From positions 36,361,260 to 36,425,259 of the forward strand of contig NC_083576.1 of assembly GCF_027579695.1 (NCBI RefSeq): a stretch of DNA of 64,000 nt. Reading direction: 5' to 3'. This stretch comes from Neoarius graeffei. Lineage: Eukaryota; Chordata; Actinopteri; Siluriformes; Ariidae. The notes under the pieces are model-generated. The model was not told the DNA's origin. It saw only the letters and a list, made by a program, of their open reading frames with translations, and ran no database searches. Of this stretch, positions 21,695 through 31,413 are shown one piece after another (position 1 is the first letter of the stretch; each line of letters starts with the position of its first letter). The translations under genes and the position numbers were made by a program.

Positions 21695-22522
21695 ATGAAT
21701 TGGGCGTCTTTTTACGCCGTAATCAGCGGTGTAAATAGACATTCGACAGGCATTGGCCGCATCTGGCTCTCTGTCATCTTCATCTTTCGCATTCTGGTTT
21801 TGGTAGTGGCTGCTGAAAGTGTGTGGGGTGATGAGAAGTCTGGCTTCACCTGCAACACCCAGCAGCCTGGTTGCAACAGTGTGTGTTATGACCAGTTCTT
21901 CCCAATCTCTCATATCCGTCTCTGGGCCCTGCAACTGATTCTTGTCTCAACGCCAGCACTACTGGTAGCTATGCATGTTGCTCATCGTCGGCACATCGAC
22001 AAAAAGATCCTCAAATTATCAGGACGAGGTGGCACTAAGGAGTTTGAACAATTAAAGAATCAGAAATTCAAGATTACTGGTGCACTTTGGTGGACGTATA
22101 TGATAAGCATAATTTTTCGCATAATTTTTGAGGTGACATTCTTGTACATATTTTATGTAATCTACCCTGATTTCAAAATGGTCCGTCTTGTTAAGTGTGA
22201 TTCTTATCCCTGCCCTAACACAGTGGACTGCTTTGTTTCTCGTCCAACAGAGAAGACCATCTTTACGGTCTTCATGCTGGTGGTCTCTGGGGTTTGTGTT
22301 TTGCTAAACATCGCAGAGGTGCTGTATTTGATAGGTAGAGCATGTGCCCGCTACTTGCAGAAACCGGAAGGAGATGCACAAGGACCTTGGATCACTCAAA
22401 TGCTGTCCCCCTACAAGCAAAATGAAATCAATCAGCTCATATCAGAGCATTCATTTAAGCCCAGATTGAATTTGGCCAGAAAGAGCCCTGCTGACAAGGG
22501 GGAGAGATGTTCTGCCTTTTAG
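21695..22522 (+). CDS. gjb1: Connexin-32-like gap junction beta-1 protein
   Basis: An intact 275-residue connexin that forms hexameric hemichannels docking between cells, for passage of ions and small metabolites. It starts [20 protein letters not shown], the N-terminal helix lining the pore. Four membrane segments lie at about 22-41, 76-95, 130-152 and 188-212. Extracellular loop 1 has Cys 53, 60, 64 (C-x6-C-x3-[13 protein letters not shown]) and loop 2 has Cys 168, 173, 179 (C-x4-C-x5-[13 protein letters not shown]), all six needed for docking. Loop residues ESVWGDEKS and [11 protein letters not shown] and the C-terminal SPYKQNEIN are hallmarks of the Cx32/GJB1 branch. It ends RCSAF, a CAAX-type prenylation box. 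Length matches the family (mammalian Cx32 is 283). The whole frame lies in one exon, as is usual. A paralogous fish Cx32-type beta connexin cannot be excluded. Confidence 0.95.
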   Translation: MNWASFYAVISGVNRHSTGIGRIWLSVIFIFRILVLVVAAESVWGDEKSGFTCNTQQPGCNSVCYDQFFPISHIRLWALQLILVSTPALLVAMHVAHRRHIDKKILKLSGRGGTKEFEQLKNQKFKITGALWWTYMISIIFRIIFEVTFLYIFYVIYPDFKMVRLVKCDSYPCPNTVDCFVSRPTEKTIFTVFMLVVSGVCVLLNIAEVLYLIGRACARYLQKPEGDAQGPWITQMLSPYKQNEINQLISEHSFKPRLNLARKSPADKGERCSAF

Positions 22523-23180
22523 CTGCTGCCTTTTAGCTGCTACCATGTGAGGTTTCACTAATCATTGGTAACTAACTTGGAGTTTCAGTAATCATCACCA
22601 GTGTCATCTTTATTAATTTATTGCATTAATGTTAAATTATACAAACATGTTTGATTTTTGCACTTTTCAATGAGAAGCAATTAAAAAATGACAATGGTGA
22701 AGAGCAACATCTAGATATATTTTCTGAAGCCTTGGTTGAAGAATGTGAAGGTTCAGGTAAAAGAAGAAGAAACAGCCTAATATTGATACAATTGTTGTCT
22801 TCCCGAGGATATTTTTTAGTTTTTCTTTTGGAAGACTCAATAATATGTTACAGTTAATATGTAAAAAAAACCCACTCATATTTAATGTGATGTTAAAAGC
22901 TTGGAATACAGTAAAAATCAAACACAATCCATCGCAGATATTTAAATATAGTTATGGGTGTGTGTATATATAATATATAAAATGTAAAATGATACTGGAT
23001 AAACTGCAAGGCTATAAGGTTATTGTGTTTGTTCAGTGTTTGCAAAATGTAACTTGATGTTCAGAGATTTTCTATTTTGTAGATTAACATTCTGGCTCAA
23101 CAGAACATATATTTTTAATATGATCTTGCTTACTGCCTTTATTGCAGTCAAATAAATAAAATATATTAATTCTTTGTCTA
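22523..23180 (+). other. Predicted 3' UTR of gjb1-like gene
   Basis: AT-rich sequence follows the TAG stop up to overlapping AATAAA signals at 23151-23160. No other gene is seen here; short open frames (for example 22651-22857) have no supporting features. Confidence 0.5.
23151..23160 (+). terminator. Candidate polyadenylation signal
   Basis: Two overlapping AATAAA hexamers (AATAAATAAA) about 630 bp after the connexin stop codon, followed by a T-rich region near 23180. Confidence 0.5.
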
Positions 23181-23733
23181 TTAGATCATCTTCACATTTT
23201 TTTCTGAATGTAACACATCCTATGGCGTGCTCATTTTACAGAATGAGAAACAAGCTCAAGACTGAGGTAGGCAAGGAATAGGATATGAAGGATATGGTTG
23301 TGATTTTCATTGTCTGTACACTTTGAAGTCAACTTTTCTATGATATGAGAGTCTGTAATGCTATATTTTGCCATGCCCTTGGGTCATGTTATGGAAGTCT
23401 CAGTGGCTGTCCATGCTGTCACTTGAAATGAAAGGCAAGTGGTGTACTTGATAGTTTACATTAGAGAGTGTGCAATGTACCAAATTTAATCTGAAGAAGA
23501 GAAATTGGGAGATTAGCAGAAACCTGTTTTGTAGGATTTGCAACAAGTTTGAATAGTAAGTCAACAGATAATATTCTTTTACTTGAACAACATGGATGCA
23601 TGCATGCAGCCTCTCTTTTAATTCCCCAAATTTCTATAAATGAATGTTAAAAGTTGGATTTATATCCACCCATCCACTCAAACTTGACATGCATGTCATG
23701 ATGACGTCATACTTCGATGTAATGAAAATGTTA
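23181..23733. other. Intergenic DNA, nothing recognised
   Basis: AT-rich, with no convincing coding frame, repeat family or RNA gene. Confidence 0.4.
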
Positions 23734-23757
23734 TTATATATATATATATATATATAT

Positions 23758-23809
<52 letters not shown>
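23734..23809. repeat. Compound (TA)n(CA)n microsatellite
   Basis: A TA run of about 24 bp followed by a CA run of about 46 bp. Confidence 0.97.
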
Positions 23810-23812
<3 letters not shown>

Positions 23813-23834
23813 CGCATTTCAGGAAATTTTAATA

Positions 23835-25389
23835 CAGCCCCAATTCCAAAAAAGTTGGGATGCTGTGTAAACCGTAAATAAAAACAGAATGCAATAATTT
23901 GCAAAACACAAAAAAAACATATTTCATTGAAAATAGTACAAAGACAATATATCAAATGTTGAAACTTAGAAATTGTATTGTTTTTTGAAAAATACATTCT
24001 CCTTTTGAATTTGATGTTGGCAACACGCTTCAGAAAAGTTGGGACGGGGCGTGTTTACCACTGTGTTGCATCACCTTTACTTTTAACAACACTCTGTAAA
24101 TGTTTGGGAACTGAGGAGACCAGCTGCTGTAGTTTTGAAAGAGAAATGTTGTCCCATTCTTGCCTGATATACAATTTCAGTTGCTCAACAGTTTGGGGTC
24201 TTCTTTGTCATATTTTGCACTTCATAATGCAACAAATGTTTTAAATGGGAGACAGGTCTGGACTGCAGGCAGGCCAGTTTAGCACCTGGACTCATTTACT
24301 ACAGAGCCATGCAGTTTTAAGATGTTCAGAAAGTGGTTTGGCATTGTCTTGCTGAAAGAAGGAAGGCCTTCCCTGAAAAAGATTTTGTCTGGATAGCAGC
24401 ATATTACTCTGAAACATGTATATATCATTCAGCATTAATGATGTCTTCCCAGATGTCCAAGCTACCCATGTCATGTGGACTAATGCACCCTCATACCATC
24501 ACAGATGCTGGCTTTTGAACTGTGCACTGATAACAAGCCGGATGATCCCTCTCCTCTTTAGCCTGGAGGACGTGGTGTCCATGATTTCTAAAAAGAATTT
24601 CTAGTTTTGATTCGTCAGACCTCGGGACAATTTTTGCTTCGCCTCAGTCCATTGTAAAAGAGCTCAGGCCCAGAGAAGGTGGTGGTGTTTCTCAATATTG
24701 TTTATATCTGGTTTTAACTTGCATTTGTGGATGCAGTAATGAACTGTTTTCACAGGCGATGGTGTTCTGAAGTGTTGCTGAGCCCATACAGTGATTTTCA
24801 CTACAGACACGTGTCTACTTTTAATGCAGTGTCACCTGAGGGCCTGAAGATCACAGGCATCCAATGTCAGTTTTCAGCCTTGTCTCTTGCCTACAGAGAT
24901 TTCTCCAGATTCTCTGAGTCTTTTAATGACATTATGTACCATAAATGATGTGATCCCCAAATTCTTTGCAGTTTTACATTGAGGAACATTATTCTTAAAT
25001 TGTTGCACCGCAGTCTCTCACAGAGCAGTGGATCCCTCCCCATCTATACTTCTGAGAGATCTCTCTCTGGGATGCTCTTTTTATACCCAATCATGTTACT
25101 GACCTGTTGCCAATTAACCAATTATTTATTTATTTATTTATTTTTAGCATTACATAACTTTTTCAGTCTTTTGTTGTCCCGTCCCAACTTTTCTGAAACA
25201 TGTTGCTGATATCAAATTCAGAATGAGCATATATTTTTCAAAAAACAATAAAATTTCTCAGTTTCAACATTTGACATGTTGTCTTTGTAATATTTTCAAT
25301 GAAATATATGGTTCCCAAGATTTGCAAATCTTGACATTCTGTTTTTATTCATGTTTTATTATGTCTCAAGTTTTTTGGAATTGAGGTTG
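23835..25389 (-). mobile_element. Degenerate Tc1-like element
   Basis: TA-flanked ends CAGCCCCAATTCCAAAAAAG (left) and, reverse-complemented at the right, CAACCTCAATTCCAAAAAAC. It is related to but older than the copies at 11237 and 50733. The interior aligns with a minus-strand transposase (24050-25100) full of frameshifts. Confidence 0.85.
24050..25100 (-). pseudogene. Tc1 transposase, heavily decayed
   Basis: Fragments on the minus strand recall the intact relatives: an N-terminal part near 25090 (equivalent of MTGYKKSILEWQRL), a central part near 24600 (equivalent of the first catalytic D region), and 24474-24292 containing FQGRPSFFQQDNAKPLSEHL, where the second catalytic D sits in QQDNAKP, followed by frameshifted sequence down to the C-terminus around 24060. 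No segment longer than 60 codons remains open. Its divergence from the other two copies indicates an older insertion. Confidence 0.7.
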
Positions 25390-25589
25390 TATCATGAAAA
25401 ACTTCAATATTTTCCATCAGTTATTTAAAAAAGTGAAAATTTAATATATTCTATTACATGTAAACTAAAATATTTCAAGCATTTTTCTATTTTAATTTTG
25501 ATAATTATGGCCTGCAGTGCAAAAAACAACAACCATATCTCAAAATATTAGAATATTTAATTTCAAATTTGAGTAAAACAATATAAATA

Positions 25590-26960
25590 CCGTGTATTTC
25601 TCAGTCAAGTTCACTAGTTATTTGTATAGTGCTTATAGTTTATTTGTATAGTGCTTAAACAGACCCTTTTTTTTTTTTTTACAGAAATGCAGCTTTACAG
25701 AAAAATAAAGACTTTAAACATTTGAACTAATTTTATCTTTAATAAATTGAGTTAGGTGGTACAGTGGTGTAGTGGTTAGCGCTGTCGCCTCACAGCAAGA
25801 AGGTCCGGGTGCGAGCCCTGTGGCCGACGAGGGCCTTTCTGTGCGGAGTTTGCATGTTCTCCCCGTGTCTGCGTGGGTTTCCTCCGGGTGCTCTGGTTTC
25901 CCCCACAGTCCAAAGACATGCAGGTTAGGTTAACTGGTGGCTCTAAATTTACCGTAGGTGTGAGTGTGAGTGTGAATGGTTGTCTGTGTCTATGTGTCAG
26001 CCCTGTGATGACCTGGCGACTTGTCCAGGGTGTACCCCACCTTTCACCCGTAGTCAGCTGGGATAGGCTCCAGCTTGCCTGCGACCCTGTAGAACAGGAT
26101 AAAGCGGCTAGAGATAATGAGATGAGATGAGATGAGATGAGATAAATTGAGTTACCCTTGATGAGCAAGCCTGAGGTGATAGTGGCAAGGAAAACCTCCC
26201 TCAGATCACAAGGAAGAAACTTGAGAGGAATCAGACTCAAAAGGGTGAATCACCTAAGTTGGGTGATAACAGATAGCATGATTAAAAATAACTTGCTTCT
26301 GTGATTAAAAATAACTGTGTCCTATATAGTTACAAAGCTTAATTGTGTACCCAGGGAATTCATTATAGTTTTAGCATGAAGACCATTTTTGTGACGTTAT
26401 CAACTGTTCATTGATGGAGACTTGAGTGCAAACTTGTTCATGACAACTGCAGTCCGAAAGTTATCATGACAATTGTGGTCCAAATCCATTGCAGCAAAAT
26501 TGTAAGTGTCCAGAGCCATCTTCTATCTTTTGACTATCCATATGGGGTAACAGGTGCAATGTGATCAGAAGAAGTAGGGCATCAGGATGGATCAGGCAGG
26601 TCCAAAGAGCAGGAGAGGCCAGCATCACTCAGGATTGATGTGTAACTCACCAACAAAAGACAGCGGGAGAGAGAGAGAAAACACAGGTTGTTAGGTATGC
26701 CTGTTGTCACCTAATGGTTAAGAACACTATACATTGTGCACAATCATGGAATCCGGCAAGATTAACGATGACCACATAACTAAAAGGGAGAACCAAAAGG
26801 TAACACAGACATGAGGGAAGCCTGGTACATAAAGCAGCCAGCTACTCCACAGTCAACAAACCTGAGTGAACATGTGAGAGTGGGGTAGGGGGGGACAGCA
26901 TCTTTACATCCTAGTTTACCAAAACACACTATGCCCAAGGACCCTCCAGATCTACTCCTT
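25590..26960 (-). mobile_element. L2 LINE 3' UTR relic, interrupted by a SINE
   Basis: The sequence TTTGTATAGTGCTT (25620 and 25644) and GAGCAAGCCTGAGGTGATAG, GTGGCAAGGAAAACCTCCCT (26163-26200) are the inverted counterpart of the L2 3' end at 61300-61470 (GAGAGTTTTTCCTTGCCACC). The block at 26780-26960 (AAGGTAACACAGACATGAGG) matches the L2 3' UTR at 5210. No RT sequence is present. Confidence 0.75.
25755..26141 (+). mobile_element. Complete V-SINE with exact target duplication
   Basis: A 387-bp SINE with a tRNA-derived head holding RNA polymerase III boxes (A-like TAGTGGTTAGCGC, B-like GGTCCGGGTGCGAGCC), the V-SINE core (GTTTGCATGTTCTCCCCGTG), and an (ATGAG)n tail. A 13-bp duplication, ATAAATTGAGTTA, flanks it at 25742-25754 and 26142-26154. 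It was inserted into an L2 relic. Confidence 0.95.
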
Positions 26961-28499
26961 TACCTTTCATAATTTCATAATTACCACATAAAATCTCTCA
27001 CCCCACTGTAAAAAAATACAATGCAACAAAGTTTTTATAATTCTAAATCATATAGTAAATTCTATATGAAGAGGAAGGAAGAGTCTTACTATAGATAGTC
27101 TTGCATCTATAGGCTCTATACGATCAAACTTTAATAATAATAAAATATAACTCAGTTTTACTTTTTTTTAAAGAATTTGGAGTAAACTGCAATAATAAGA
27201 TCAATCACAAACAACAAATATAGCTGCAAGCAGAGAAGAGGGGGCAAAATGTTCCAGCAGAGCACAGATGTCATGAAATTTCATGTTATTTTTTTTCAAG
27301 TGCATGGCTGTATGCACTTACAGCAAGTTTTCTATCAACAGAACAATGATTGGCCAAGATATGAGCTCACTTCCTTTTTGGCAGTGTTGCTGTTTAATAC
27401 AATCTCAAAACAGGAAATGGCAACATGTTCTAATGTCAGGATCACAAAAGGCCTGACTTGAGTGCTGTTATCACGTTTTTAGACCAAAGAGACAAAGATT
27501 AATAACTAAAAACATGTTTTTCCTTACTATAGCACCCCTAAGTGCAAAAATAGGGCATTTTTTTTCTGGACTCCCTTTGGGCAGGGTCTTGAGCCAGTTC
27601 AACAACTTTGGTGCAAACACATAAGCATTACTGAGAAATAGTCTCCCTTCCTTTTTGGCAACTTCACCATCAAATACAGGTGCAGAACAGGAAGTGGCAA
27701 TATCTCCAGCCATCAGGATCTAAAAAGGCATGCCTTCAAATAACAATCATGACTTTAGATCAAATATATGAAAAGTATAGACAAAAAAGTTTGTTTTTTT
27801 TATTATAGCACCCCTGCATGGTAAAATAAGGCAAAATATTCTGGACTCCCTTTGTACAGGGTCATGAATCAGTCCACCAAGTTTGGTATAGATCCATATG
27901 TCCTCAACTCCTGTTTGGTGGCTTTGCTGCCAATTTCGATTGGGTGTGTTTGACAAACAGTTTCAAAAATCAAAATTCCATCTGATAACATTTGTGAGGC
28001 TTGGTCTGAAAATCACCTCTGCTAAATTTGATGAAGACTGGACAAAATTAGTGGCTAGCCAGCATACCAAACTGTACTTTTTCTTAATGCAAAATAACAG
28101 TAGGATGATCTTCTTGGGTAGGTATGCTGACAGTGGCATGTGTCCTTGAGCTTCCCCTATCTGCTGCCAGGTTGAACCACCATATCGCATGCTTTAGGAT
28201 GTCACCATCAGTGGCAGCACGGGAGACATGACTCTTTCTCATGGCATCTGTAATTACACGAGCAGATTTTCATACAAAATTTCATGAACCCCCACTGCAA
28301 CCATGAGTTTTTATGTTTTAAAAGGATAATCACTAGCTTTCAAACTGAAAGTCTGCTGTCTGTCACTTAAAGGAGAAGTTCAACATTTTGGGAAATGTGC
28401 TTCTTCGCATTATTCGCCAAGAGTTAGACAAGGAAATCTCTCATGTCTGAATGGTAAAAGAAAACAGTTAACTTTTCAGGGACAGATGTTTCCATCTAG
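26961..28499. other. Repeat-like DNA of unknown class, no gene seen
   Basis: From about 27215 the sequence (ATATAGCTGCAAGCAGAGAA) resembles a dispersed fish repeat. A degenerate internal theme recurs about every 260-400 bp (AGGATCACAAAAGGCCTGACTTG at 27440, AGGATCTAAAAAGGCATGCCTTC at 27715, TTTGAGGCTTGG-type text at 28000). No intact coding frame is seen. Confidence 0.35.
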
Positions 28500-28625
28500 T
28501 TTTGACAGCTCTCTGAGGGGACAGCATCCATTCAGTCAACTTGCACTGAGTTGGATGGCTGGCTGAAAGCTGTGGACAAGTTTGCCTTACCTGGGAAGTT
28601 TAAAGCCTGGATCAACTAACATGAC
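28500..28625 (+). pseudogene. RLE-type LINE ORF, first fragment
   Basis: The translation reads LDGWLKAVDKFALPGKFKAW followed by a stop, in the region between RT and the C-terminal knuckle of an R2-type LINE. The reading resumes after the gypsy element at 36017 (FFPEFCGPSLSM...LRRWLRLAKSLSS), so the two pieces belong to one interrupted gene. Confidence 0.6.
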
Positions 28626-28916
28626 TGTGGCAGCAAGGGTGTGGTCGAGTGTCGGCTGTGAATGGCAAGGAGTCAGGTTGAACCAGCAGGTAACGTGATG
28701 AGTTACACCTTGTGTCTAATTCCTGGCTGTCTATTAACATGTGTCTCTGTGTGTCTTTCAGATAGCAAGTAACAAGAGAGAGAGCTGAGTTCCCCAACGT
28801 GTGTGTGGTGTCTGTGTGTATTTAGTAATCACTGAAAAGTGAAAAAGAGAAAGCGCACCTTGAATTGTTGCACCTGTCTCCAGTTCCTCATTTTCGACCC
28901 ATCCAAAGTTGCTACA
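28626..28916 (+). repeat. 5' LTR of gypsy copy C
   Basis: Starts TGTGGCAGCAAGGGTG and ends GTTGCTACA. It is followed one base later by a primer-binding site, TGGTGCTGAAACATGGGA (28918-28935), a mutated match to the tRNA-Phe 3' end. Confidence 0.85.
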
Positions 28917-28955
28917 CTGGTGCTGAAACATGGGACTTGAGGAACAAATGCTGCC

Positions 28956-30540
28956 ATGGAGTCCAAACCAGTCAGGGAGCTCCTTCAGACCCTCACCGCT
29001 GACCTCCAACACCAGTACCAAGAGCTGCTTGCACTGTCCAGTGAGCAGGAACAGTGCTATGAGGCCCAGGTGAAGGACCGTCGGGGGTGCAGAGTGTGGT
29101 CCAGTCAGTGGGTACTCCAGCGGTTGCTCCTGCAGCCAGTGTTCCTGTTCAGCTGGTCAAGATGATGCAGGACAACCCAGATGCCTTCCTCGAGTTGTTC
29201 GAGTGTGTCACAGAGGTGAGCTTGTGGCCAACTTTGCAGTGGGTGGCACCCCTATTGCCGCTCCTGTACAGCTCACAGCTCGGCATCTCCCAGCCACCAG
29301 TATGCATGAGTACTTGGACCTGAAGTGGGCTATACTGCAATGGGTCGGTGTGACGGCCGGCCCTGCAGCCGCACATTGTTAAAAGGCAAGGTGCTGTAGT
29401 TGCACTCTCCCTTGCACCATATTTCCTTTGTTTTGTTACATTTTTGCACATTTAGTTATCATTTATTTGACTCCCATTTAACATTACACACTGTTTTATT
29501 CAGTTACCGTCACAACTATCTGGCATACACTTTACATAACATACACGCGAGACATTAAACAAACAAACAATTAGCACGCAACACCGATGTCTCAGTTTAC
29601 ACTTTATTTAGTGGTTCATACTTAAGTTACAGCTACGTGCACATAATTGTTCTTTTGAGTTCCGTTACTTACATTTTGTGTTTCTGAGTTTATTTAAGTT
29701 ATCGTGGTGTTGGTGGAGAAATCCCCGGTGTGAAGCAGCTGCGGCTCCCAACTTCCTCCTGGCGTCATCCGGGCAAAGGGCTTCCTGTTGGTACCGCTTC
29801 ACGTTAAGAGTCCGGTGGCATGGTCCAACTCCTCGGGAACGTCATGGGGGAATAGGAAGTGCAGTGTTGTTGGAATTATATTGTTTATTTGTTATTGACG
29901 TTAAATATAATTATTTTGATTTAGAAAATTATGTTTACTTACCTTTGTCTTTGTTTTTGGCTGGCCTTTGTCCGTGTTGGAGGAGTGTTGTTGACTGTGG
30001 TTGGTCTTTGTCTTCCCTGTGTGTCTCCATGGGCTGGCCAGCCAGGTATATGTATCCCTTCAGTGTTTCATTTGGGGAGTCAGTTTTTTTGAGTTCAGTC
30101 ACGTTTTGTTTAGCTCCTTAATTTACTTTAAGTTCTCTTATGTTGACCTTTTTTATAGGCCTAGAACTCTTTTAGTTGAATTTGGTTTTTATTTTCTTTT
30201 GTTGTTTGGACGTTTAAAACTTTTGAAAAAAAATAAATTTGAAATTGGATTTGGAAGCACTGTCTCTCTCTGCTTGCCGCTTGGTCTCCCACAGTCGGCC
30301 ATGGCCTCGAAGAACATTGCCAGTGGTTCTGTGCACTGGCCTACAGTGAAGTCAGCTGCCTGTTTTGTATTTGCGCAGCAGCTCCAAGACACTTGCTGAC
30401 TGTGGCCATGTGATGCTGGAGCAGTTCATCACCCAACTGCTGAGTGAGACCTTGACTTGGATCCAGTGTCACCATGTGGCCTTGCTGGAGGAGGCGGTCC
30501 GGTTGGCAGAGGATCACCTGACAGTATTTCCGGGAGCAGG
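28956..30540 (+). pseudogene. gag of gypsy copy C, split by a solo LTR
   Basis: The frame starts MESKPVRELLQTLTADLQHQ and, through frameshifts, matches the gag of copy A (DNPDAFLELFECVTEVSLWP). At 29341 the text ILQWVG is interrupted by a 945-bp LTR and resumes with HGLEEHCQWF...FAQQLQDTC and LEQFITQLLSETLTWIQCHH, the SCAN-like capsid segment. The C-terminal Ser/Pro-rich part follows. Gag would form the virus-like particle of the retrotransposon. Several stops and deletions make it non-functional. Confidence 0.75.
29349..30293 (+). mobile_element. Solo LTR of a different LTR family
   Basis: 945 bp starting TGTGACGGCCGGCC and ending GGTCTCCCACA, flanked by a perfect 5-bp duplication GTCGG (29344-29348 and 30294-30298). 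Removing it restores the continuous gag text ILQWVG-HGLEEHCQWF. An AATAAA (30231) lies near its 3' end. No internal genes remain, which indicates LTR-LTR recombination. Orientation is inferred from the AATAAA. Confidence 0.85.
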
Positions 30541-30906
30541 CGCTCCTGCAGTTTCTCTTCCTCTCTCTCACTTTTACTTTGTCCCCCTCCCTCTCCCTCT
30601 CCTCACCTCTCCCATACCCCAACCCCATGGAAATGGGGGCCAATTCCCCTGAAACCCGCTCCCTGCACTTGTGTCTGTCCTCATGTTTCTTACCTCCCTT
30701 CACCTTCTGCATCTGTGCTGCTGTTAATCACCTCTCTCTCTCCGTAGTTGGCATCATCCATGCTCACCAGAACTGGGAGTGAGTCCAGGCAGGTCTGTGA
30801 ATGCAGCGGGAAGGCTGGGATTTCCCAGAATCAGCACTTCTGCAAAGAGGCGGGGATACTGATTTGCATTCCTGATGCGCTGCAGGCTTCCCCTGAATGA
30901 ACAGGA

Positions 30907-31413
30907 ATGTACCATGTCTCTGTGAGTATTCAAGGGGGTACACATCAGGCTTTGGTGGATTTTGGTTGTAATCAGACCTCCATGCATCAAAGCCTGATTT
31001 CATGTGGGGCACTGGGAAATGTACGATTGGTGAAGGTGAGGTGTGTGCACAGGGATGTTCAAAAATATCCGCTAATGCCCATCACTATTCAGTGCCAGGG
31101 AGAAAAGCATAGTGTGGAGGTGGTGGTTAGCCTGAGCCTCACCCATCCACTTATCCCAGGGACAGATTGACCAGGGTTTAAAACATTAATAAAACAGTTA
31201 GTATTGGATGGGTCCTGCAGTAGTTTGTCATGGGGGAATCCTGCTGCAACATTAGCTGGGGAGGTGGTCCCAGGGCCATCTGCATCAACTCCACATCATG
31301 ATGACATGGAGAGTGGGGAGGGCCCTGCCTATTTAGATTATATTATTATTTATAGTAATTATTGGCAGCAGTATTTACACCATCTCAAGGCTGTCCTGAG
31401 GTTGTTGAAGCGT
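30907..31413 (+). pseudogene. Protease and RT scrap of gypsy copy C
   Basis: The frame YHVSVSIQGGTHQALVDFGC contains the aspartic protease site as D-F-G instead of the D-S-G seen in copies A and B, so the protease is probably dead. It runs on to PLIPGTD, a stop, and LVLDGSCSSLS. Then sequence jumps directly to YLDYIIIYSNYWQQYLHHLK, RT motif C with the catalytic YLDD mutated to YLDY. Integrase and most RT are therefore deleted. The RT piece is broken at 31413 by a DNA transposon. Confidence 0.8.

Noticed and set aside
22651-22927. Small frames after the connexin gene
   Set aside because: They lie in the predicted 3' UTR and show no domains.
25873-26130. Open frame MGFLRVLWFPPQSKDMQ and similar ones at 35548 and 19443
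   Set aside because: They are translations of the V-SINE core, which is non-coding.
28612-29451. Several minus-strand frames over gypsy copy C
   Set aside because: They are antisense shadows of the LTR and gag.
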